Assembly: GCF_016901995.1 (NCBI RefSeq)
Contig: NZ_JACJLE010000003.1
Span: 1-64,000 of the forward strand
Direction of reading: 5' to 3'
DNA length: 64,000 nt
Source of the DNA: Bacteroides caecigallinarum
GTDB lineage: Bacteria > Bacteroidota > Bacteroidia > Bacteroidales > Bacteroidaceae
Below, piece after piece: positions 55,226-61,688 of this stretch. A program made the translations under genes and the position numbers. The notes beneath the pieces are model-generated. The model worked only from the letters and a program-made list of their open reading frames with translations, had not been told where the DNA came from and searched no databases. Numbering within the stretch: position 1 is the first letter of the stretch; each line of letters opens with the position of its first letter.

Positions 55226-56683
55226 ATGAGCGAAATTCTTTCTTTAGCTCCACAGAATGTGTGGAAACATTTTCATTCAATTACACAAATTCCTCGTCCG
55301 TCAGGACATCTGGAAAAGATTCAGGCTTTCTTACTTGATTTTGGAAAGAAGGCTGATGTTGAAACATTCCAGGATGAGGCAGGAAATATCATTTATCGCA
55401 AACCGGCTACTCCGGGAATGGAGAACCGTAAGACTGTAATTCTTCAGGCACACATGGATATGGTTCCTCAGAAGAATAAGGAAACAGTTCATGATTTTGA
55501 AAAAGATCCAATCCAGACTTTTATTGATGGCGGATGGGTAAAAGCTAAAGGTACTACATTAGGCTCGGATAATGGCATGGGTGTTGCAGCTATTATGGCT
55601 GTAATGGAAGATAAATCGTTGAAACACGGTCCGTTGGTAGCTCTTATCACAGCCGACGAAGAAACAGGTATGTATGGAGCCTTCGGTCTGAAGCCTGGTA
55701 CAATAGAAGGAGATATATTGCTCAATCTCGACTCAGAAGATGAAGGAGAACTTTATATCGGTTGTGCAGGTGGCGAAGATCTTACGGCAACATTGGAATA
55801 TAAAGAAGAAGAAACCGACCCTGAAGATGTGGCATTAAAAGTCACTTTGAAAGGCCTACGCGGAGGTCATTCCGGTATTCAGATAGGGTGGGGACATGCC
55901 AATGCCAATAAACTCATGGCACGTTTCCTCAATCAGGTTATCACATACGATGAGGCATGCCTCGTATCATGGGAAGGCGGAAACATGCGAAATGCAATTC
56001 CTCGCGAATGTGAAGTGGTTATAACAGTTCCTGAAACAGAGGTAGAAGACGTATTGGCTTTTGTAGGCGAATGCGAACAGGTATGGCGTGATGAGTTTGC
56101 CACTATTGAAGATGGCATAACTTTCACTGCTGAACGTGTGGAACTGCCTAAGATGATGGTTCCTGACGAGATAAGAGATAATCTGGTCGATGCAATATTT
56201 GCCTGCCCTAATGGAGTGGAACGCTTTATTCCTACTATACCTGATACAGTAGAAACTTCGTCAAATCTTGCTATAGTGGAGATTGGTGGAGGTAAAGCTG
56301 CTATAAAAGTTCTTACCCGCAGTTCGCGTGAATCAATGAAGGATTACCGTAATACTGCTATTGAAAGCTGCTTCTCAATGGCTGGTATGCATGTAGTCCG
56401 TTCGGGAGGTTATTCAGGTTGGGAACCTAACGTAAATTCGCCTATACTTCATGCTATGAAGGCTTCATATAAGGCGCAGTTTGGAGAAGAGCCTGAAGTA
56501 AAGGTTATACATGCCGGACTGGAATGTGGTATTATTGGTGCCGTAATGCCAGGTTTGGATATGATTTCATTTGGACCTACATTGCAGTGTCCTCACACTC
56601 CGGAAGAACGTTGCCACATACCTTCAGTAAAGAAATTCTATGATTTCCTTACTGCTACTTTGGAAAATACTCCTGTAAAGTAA
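55226..56683 (+). CDS. pepD: Aminoacyl-histidine dipeptidase (M20 family)
   Basis: Cytoplasmic metallodipeptidase of 485 residues. Zinc ligands and catalytic residues appear as LQAHMDMVPQK, GSDNGMG, TADEETGMYGAF and LDSEDEGE, with the C-terminal HAGLECG and FGPTLQCPHTPEERCH. The bacterial PepD length fits. Confidence 0.94.
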   Translation: MSEILSLAPQNVWKHFHSITQIPRPSGHLEKIQAFLLDFGKKADVETFQDEAGNIIYRKPATPGMENRKTVILQAHMDMVPQKNKETVHDFEKDPIQTFIDGGWVKAKGTTLGSDNGMGVAAIMAVMEDKSLKHGPLVALITADEETGMYGAFGLKPGTIEGDILLNLDSEDEGELYIGCAGGEDLTATLEYKEEETDPEDVALKVTLKGLRGGHSGIQIGWGHANANKLMARFLNQVITYDEACLVSWEGGNMRNAIPRECEVVITVPETEVEDVLAFVGECEQVWRDEFATIEDGITFTAERVELPKMMVPDEIRDNLVDAIFACPNGVERFIPTIPDTVETSSNLAIVEIGGGKAAIKVLTRSSRESMKDYRNTAIESCFSMAGMHVVRSGGYSGWEPNVNSPILHAMKASYKAQFGEEPEVKVIHAGLECGIIGAVMPGLDMISFGPTLQCPHTPEERCHIPSVKKFYDFLTATLENTPVK

Positions 56684-56705
56684 GCAAGGTTTTCAAATAA
56701 AAACA

Positions 56706-56752
56706 GCCAGCCAATTCATTGTCAGTAAATGATGAATTGGCTGGCATTTTTT
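56706..56752. terminator. Bidirectional terminator after pepD
   Basis: A perfect 14-bp stem (GCCAGCCAATTCAT with ATGAATTGGCTGGC) with a 12-nt loop is followed by a T-run on each strand. Confidence 0.88.
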
Positions 56753-56774
56753 ATGACTTAAAAAATGTAAAATA

Positions 56775-56860
56775 AAACGTGCGCACATTCGACTTGAAGC
56801 GTGCGCACATTCTAACTAAAACGTGCGCACGTTTTGCCTTAAATGTGCGCACGTTTTTTT
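56775..56860. repeat. 22-bp-period palindrome array C (4 units)
   Basis: The 8-bp core GTGCGCAC occurs at 56779, 56801, 56823 and 56845, exactly 22 bp apart, each within a 16-bp palindrome-like block (AAACGTGCGCACGTTT in its perfect form) and a 6-bp linker. The array lies between pepD and the convergent tmRNA gene and is followed by a T-run. Same family as array B. Confidence 0.9.
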
Positions 56861-56955
56861 AAAGCCTTTTTTTGAGATATTTGATGATAAAAAATTACCC
56901 TACATTTACTTTTAAAAAAAGTAGATGCAGGGTGATTACTTGATAATTACTTCTG

Positions 56956-57348
56956 TGGACCTGGAGGGAGTCGAACCCTCGTCCAAACAAGGAAGCCATA
57001 TGCTTTCTACATGCTTATCTCTGCCTTCGGTTTTCGTGCATAAGCAAGACCAGAGCCACCCACTTATACCTTAGTCCTTAAATTTCACCGGAGCCGCAGG
57101 ACTAGACTCAAGCTATTCCCGATTTTGCTGCACCGCTATATCAAACGCTTCGGAACAAGAGCTTTTGAGCGATGTCTCGTTTCTATCACTGTGACAGAAA
57201 TAAAGCTAATCTACTGTACTTCGATTAAGCAGCGAGAGCATAGTTTTCGTTGCCAGATAATTGTTCAGTAACTGAGATTATAGTGCAAATCACTGACGCA
57301 CTGCATGCTTACATACCACATCTCTCGCTGTCAAAACCAAACAAGCCC
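56956..57348 (-). ncRNA. ssrA: Transfer-messenger RNA
   Basis: The minus-strand 3' end has the tRNA-like T arm GAGGGTTCGACTCCCTC and the acceptor CAGGTCC, which pairs with GGGCTTG at 57348-57342, including G-U pairs. The tag frame runs 57254 to 57225 and encodes GNENYALAA followed by TAA, in the style of Bacteroidales tags. CCA is not encoded. The 5' end is inferred from pairing. Confidence 0.93.
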
Positions 57349-57371
57349 AGACGTTAGTATTAAATTGTCTG

Positions 57372-57429
57372 CAAAAATAATAAAAAACTCTCTAAGTACC
57401 AATTCCTATGGATAAAATATATATTTTTG
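57372..57429. promoter_or_regulatory. Divergent promoter elements of ssrA and the lactonase remnant
   Basis: Minus-strand TATTTTTG (57379-57372) lies before ssrA and plus-strand TATTTTTG (57422-57429) before the ATG at 57461. Both match TAnnTTTG. Confidence 0.45.
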
Positions 57430-57460
57430 CCCCCTCAACACATTCTTAAACCTTAACATC

Positions 57461-57993
57461 ATGAATAAAACCAACCAAATTTTTTTCTTATCGGCTTCGT
57501 TGCTGTTTATGGGATGCTCGGCGGTAAACGGCAAAGGAAAGGAAGCAGGCGGTGCGGAGCCGGATTAGCCGGTGTTCGTGGCCGGAAGTTATCCGGCGCG
57601 GAATGAGGAAGGCGTCAAGGTGTTCACATTCGCTCAAGATGACGCCGGCCATGGCAGGGCATGACAGGACCCTTGGCTCTGCTCCGTGTTTCGTTATGGC
57701 GGACGGGAAGAGGGGCGTGGCTTTCACGGCGAATTATTCCGGCGGAAGCCTGACGGTGTCCGGTGCGGCCGTACGGCGGAGATAATCCGGACGGCGAAGG
57801 CTGACACCGTGGGAGGTGAAGGTAGTGCCGATATCCATTTGTCGCCCTACGGGAAAGCGTCCGCGCTATTTCGCCATAACCCCGAACGGGAGGTATATCC
57901 TTGTGGCGTGTCGCGACGGGGATGCCGGTTGATACTGGCAGGAGGATACCGGCCAAAGCTCCGGTCTGCGTGAGATGGATAAAATAGAAAGAA
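57461..57993 (+). pseudogene. Decayed lactonase-family (beta-propeller) lipoprotein gene
   Basis: An ATG at 57461 opens a good lipoprotein signal (LLFMGCS) but stops at 57566. The frame then continues with FVAGSY and NEEGVKVFTF, shifts to a frame with GSAPCFVMADGKRGVAFTAN and YSGGSLTV, and shifts again to SADIHLSPYGK, ITPNGRYILVACRDGDAG, a stop, and LREMDKIERK. These are pieces of the seven-bladed 6-phosphogluconolactonase-like family (normally about 350-400 residues). At least two stops, two frameshifts and large deletions are present. The DNA is visibly GC-richer than its left flank. Confidence 0.75.
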
Positions 57994-58026
57994 AGCAATC
58001 TTCCGGGGTGGGGGATTGCTTTCTTT
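57988..58026. terminator. Bidirectional terminator between the lactonase remnant and manA
   Basis: AAAGAAAGCAATC and GATTGCTTTCTTT form a 13-bp perfect stem around a GC-rich 13-nt loop, with T-rich ends on each strand. Confidence 0.85.
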
Positions 58027-58036
58027 ATGCTGTGTG

Positions 58037-59008
58037 TTATACGTAGGTCTCAAGGAACTTTACTTCACCGTCGGGTGTCACTTCAAGATTTCCGGTAGTG
58101 GCCGGGAAAAGAACTGATTCGCCTGCCTGCATGCTGATGCTGTTTCCACGGTCGTCCTTTATCGTGCACGATCCTTCCATGCAGATGTAGATTACGAACG
58201 AGTCGAGTTCCGAATAATCCACGGTCATCGGCCGCGAAAGATGATATACGGATGTGGTGAAATATGGGCACGTCACCAGTTCTACAGGACGGTCCTTGCA
58301 CGGAGTGTAGGCGGTGCGGTAGTCCGGCTGTACGCTGTAGTCTATTGCCTCTTTTGACAGTTCGGTGTGCAGCTCGCGTCTATGGCCGTTCTTGTCCTTG
58401 CGGTTGAAGTCGTATATCCGGTATGTGATGTTTGATGTCTGCTGTATTTCGGCTATGAAACATCCGGCTCCGATGCTGTGTATTCGTCCTGCAGGGAGGA
58501 AGAATACGTCGCCGGGACGGACGGCATAGTCTGCCAGGGCGTCGCAGATGGTGTTGTCGGCTATCATCTGTTCGTACTGTTCGGGCGTGATGCTGCGGCT
58601 CAGGCCCGAGCGCAGGTGTGCGCGGCCTCCGGCATTGTCTATCACGTACCACATTTCGGTTTTGCCCATGGAGTTGTGGCGCCGCATGGCGAGCTCGTCG
58701 TCAGGGTGAACCTGGATTGAAAGATCGTCACGGGCGTCGATGAATTTTATCAGCAGCGGGAACTTGCCTCCGAAGCGTGTGTAGTTGGCTTCGCCCACCA
58801 GGGCTCCTTTATATTCCTGAACCATCTGTGTGAGGTTCTTTCCGGCATCGGCTCCGTTTGCCACTACCGATTCGTCGCCGGGGACATCGGATATTTCCCA
58901 GCTTTCGCCTACGTTCTGCTGTGTGCTGTCAAGGTGTTTGAACGGAATGATTTTGTCGCCACCCCAGATTGTGGTTTTCAGGATGGGACGGAATTTCAAC
59001 GGATACAT
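58037..59008 (-). CDS. manA: Mannose-6-phosphate isomerase, class I
   Basis: Interconverts fructose-6-phosphate and mannose-6-phosphate. The 323-residue cupin protein has zinc ligands in IQVHPDDE (Q99, H101), KTEMWYV (E118) and GRIHSIGAG. The short length is typical of the bacterial type I enzyme. It is surrounded by GC-richer DNA. Confidence 0.93.
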   Translation of the reverse strand: MYPLKFRPILKTTIWGGDKIIPFKHLDSTQQNVGESWEISDVPGDESVVANGADAGKNLTQMVQEYKGALVGEANYTRFGGKFPLLIKFIDARDDLSIQVHPDDELAMRRHNSMGKTEMWYVIDNAGGRAHLRSGLSRSITPEQYEQMIADNTICDALADYAVRPGDVFFLPAGRIHSIGAGCFIAEIQQTSNITYRIYDFNRKDKNGHRRELHTELSKEAIDYSVQPDYRTAYTPCKDRPVELVTCPYFTTSVYHLSRPMTVDYSELDSFVIYICMEGSCTIKDDRGNSISMQAGESVLFPATTGNLEVTPDGEVKFLETYV

Positions 59009-59187
59009 AATTTTTATGGTTTTTACAGGTTATGATTACGGACGTAAAGATACGTCAAAATTCTTTACGGCGGTTGCTGTCGGGAGGATTTTCTGATAAA
59101 AGAACCGGGGCCGTCGCTTCTGGTGTGGCGGCGGTCCCGGTGTGTGTTTTCCCGTGGGGGTATGTGTATTTCCGTGTTTCCGGAGGA

Positions 59188-61548
59188 TCAGAGAGTCCAT
59201 CCGGCTGTCCAGTTGTCGTCGGCGGTGACGGCTCCTTTGTAGTCGGTTGCGGTGAAGAATGAGTCGGACGACATGTCTTTTCCTCCGTCTGCTGTACCGA
59301 TGAATTTGTCTTCAAGAGCGAAAGTGGCGTTTGTCCTGTTGCCTTCGGCTGCCTGGAAGAGGTCGTTGGTATAGATGTTCTGTTTTGATGACAATACGCC
59401 TGATATCTCTACGTAGTTCAATCGGGATATTCCGTTTTTCAGCGCGTTTTCCGTGTTCGCGGTTTCCACGGTGAGAGGCTGCTCCTTGCCTGTGATTATG
59501 GCATTGTAGAGTTCCACTTCGGTGCCGGCACGCAGGCGTACTCCGCGACCGTCGTTGCCGTTGCCCACAAGTGTCAGGTTCGACAGTACCGGATGTGAGA
59601 CTGGTGTGAGCGAGTTGTCCTTGTCGTTGCTGTCGCATTCCATCAGGCAGTCGCAGTCATAGCCCAGTGTTTCTTCGTTTTCCTGGTATGCCACCATGAA
59701 CTGGCCTTTTCCGCACCATCCTTCTGTCCAGTCGAATGAGTCGTCGCTGCAGCTTGTGGCTACCATGTATTTCACGCAGACTGTTCCTCCGAAGAATTCG
59801 AAACCGTCGTCGGAACCGCGGTATGCCTGCAGATGATCTACTGAAGTTCCGTTGCCCACGCCGTAGAATGTCACTCCGTTGGCTTCCTTGTCTTCGCTGA
59901 ATGCATAGCCGGTGTATTCCAGACGGATGTAGCTCAATTTTCCGGAGTTGTCGGCCGCGTCGTCGCCGCCGTATGCGGCGTCACCTATTTCGGATGTTCC
60001 CTTGCCGCCCTGTACGTTGATAGGCGCTTTTCCGCAGATGTGGAGTCCGCCCCATGCTCCGGCTTCTTTCTTTTCGGATGTCATGACGATAGGGTTTTCG
60101 GCTGTACCTACAGCATTGATTTTGGCTCCCTGTTCCACCAGGATGTAGTCAACGGTGTTGTCGTGTTTGGCTATGATTGTCACTCCTTCTTCTATGGTGA
60201 GTGTGGCAGGACTTTTCACTGTGTAGTCGCCTGTCAGATAGTATGTCTTTCCTGCAGCCAGGGTGACATCGGATGTCACTGTGCCTTTCAGCTCTTCTAT
60301 CTCCTGAGCTTCCGATCCGCTTGAAAGTGTCCATCCTGCTGTCCAGTCGTTGTCGGCAGGAACGGCTCCGCGATATTCTGCGGCGTCGAAGAATGAATCT
60401 ACAGTGCTCATATTCCGGCCTCCTTCGGCTGTACCGACGTAGAATGATCTGAGTATCGGTGTGAGGTCTTTCACTTCGTTGTTGTTTTCCGCGGCGAGGA
60501 AGTCGCTCTGTGTATAGATGTTTTCCTTGCTTGTGAAACCTGAACCTATAGTGACGTAGTTAAGCTTTGACTCGCCGTTCTTCAGGGCGCTTTCTGTAGG
60601 TGCGGTTTCTACTGTGAGGCATTTTCCCTTGCCTGTGATGATGGTGTTATAGAGGCCTACCTTTGTTCCGGCGCGAAGGCGTACACCCTGTGCTGTTCCA
60701 CCGTTGCCCACAAGGGTTACGTTGGCCAGTGTAGGGAACGATACCGGAGTGGCTGCGAAGTTTGTGCTGTGGTTGTCGCATTCCATCAGGCAGTCGCAGT
60801 CGTAGCCTATCTCGTCCTTGCTTCCCTGGTATGCCACGAGGTACTGGCCTTTTCCGTTCCATCCTTCTGTCCAGTCGAACGAGTCGTCGCTGCAGTCGGT
60901 CACTACCGCATGGCGGATATTTACCGAGCCGCCGAAGAACTCGAAACCGTCGTCGGAGCCCATGAAGGCCTGAACGTAATCCACTGTAGTTCCGCTACCG
61001 ACGCCGTAGAATGTGATACCGTTTGATTCCTTGTCTTCGCTGAAGGCATAACCTGTGTATTCCATACGGACGTATTTCAGAACGCCGGAATTGTCGTCAG
61101 CTTTGTCGCCTCCGTATGTGGCGTCACCTATCTCTGATGTGCCTGTGCCTACGTTTGTAGGCGCGTATCCGCAGATGTGGAGTCCGCCCCATGCTCCGGC
61201 TTCCTTCTTCTGTGAAGTCATGACGATGGGCTGGGTGGCTGTACCCTGGGCGTCGATTTTGGCTCCCTGTTCTATGAGGATGTAATCGACTTTGTTGTCG
61301 TGGATGGCTTCAATCTTTACTCCCGGCTCGATTTTCAGAGTGGCTCCGTTCTTTACGTGGATACCTCCGTCGAGAGTGTAGGTTTCGCCTGCTTTCAGAG
61401 TGACGTCTTCTGTGATATCGGCGTTGAGGAGATTGTCGGCGATGTTGCCGTTACCGCCGTCGCCGATAGTGTCTTCTGTACATGCTGTAGTGAACAGCAG
61501 TCCTGTTGTTGCCAGTGCGAGAGTGGCAAGTTTCCAATTCTTTTTCAT
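59188..61548 (-). CDS. Duplicated beta-helix-like lipoprotein partnered with a TonB receptor
   Basis: Lipoprotein of 786 residues (lipobox TTAC, Cys23). It consists of two tandem copies of a domain of about 370 residues. Each copy contains VTLKAGETYTL or VTLAAGKTYYL, EAGAWGGLHICG, EYTGYAFSEDKE, GSDDGFEFFGG, CSDDSFDWTEGW, DCDCLMECD and GVRLRAGT, and each ends near DWTAGWTL. The repetitive Gly/Asp-rich strands suggest a parallel beta-helix. The four paired Cys in each repeat may be structural. It follows the TonB-dependent receptor gene on the same strand by 140 bp. I do not know its ligand; a surface or periplasmic partner of the receptor is inferred. Confidence 0.82.
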   Translation of the reverse strand: MKKNWKLATLALATTGLLFTTACTEDTIGDGGNGNIADNLLNADITEDVTLKAGETYTLDGGIHVKNGATLKIEPGVKIEAIHDNKVDYILIEQGAKIDAQGTATQPIVMTSQKKEAGAWGGLHICGYAPTNVGTGTSEIGDATYGGDKADDNSGVLKYVRMEYTGYAFSEDKESNGITFYGVGSGTTVDYVQAFMGSDDGFEFFGGSVNIRHAVVTDCSDDSFDWTEGWNGKGQYLVAYQGSKDEIGYDCDCLMECDNHSTNFAATPVSFPTLANVTLVGNGGTAQGVRLRAGTKVGLYNTIITGKGKCLTVETAPTESALKNGESKLNYVTIGSGFTSKENIYTQSDFLAAENNNEVKDLTPILRSFYVGTAEGGRNMSTVDSFFDAAEYRGAVPADNDWTAGWTLSSGSEAQEIEELKGTVTSDVTLAAGKTYYLTGDYTVKSPATLTIEEGVTIIAKHDNTVDYILVEQGAKINAVGTAENPIVMTSEKKEAGAWGGLHICGKAPINVQGGKGTSEIGDAAYGGDDAADNSGKLSYIRLEYTGYAFSEDKEANGVTFYGVGNGTSVDHLQAYRGSDDGFEFFGGTVCVKYMVATSCSDDSFDWTEGWCGKGQFMVAYQENEETLGYDCDCLMECDSNDKDNSLTPVSHPVLSNLTLVGNGNDGRGVRLRAGTEVELYNAIITGKEQPLTVETANTENALKNGISRLNYVEISGVLSSKQNIYTNDLFQAAEGNRTNATFALEDKFIGTADGGKDMSSDSFFTATDYKGAVTADDNWTAGWTL

Positions 61549-61595
61549 AAAAAGTTTTTTTGAAATGTTTTATTTGTTATGTTTTCAGTCTCTAT

Positions 61596-61649
61596 TTAAT
61601 TAGCTTCGCTGACTTGCAGTTCTTAATTAGCTTCGCTGACTTGCAGTTC
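61596..61649. repeat. Two tandem 27-bp repeats plus AT-rich tail
   Basis: A 27-bp unit beginning TTAATTAGCTTCGCTGACTT occurs at 61596 and 61623 without change. It is followed by AATTTTTAATTATTAATTTT-like sequence to about 61690. The repeats fill the gap between the receptor gene and the lipoprotein gene. Confidence 0.85.
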
Positions 61650-61688
61650 CCAATTTTTAATTATTAATTTTTAATTATTCATTCTTAA

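Noticed and set aside
57552-57785. A separate 77-residue gene
   Set aside because: Its C-terminal half is a piece of the lactonase propeller in a shifted frame, so it belongs to the pseudogene.
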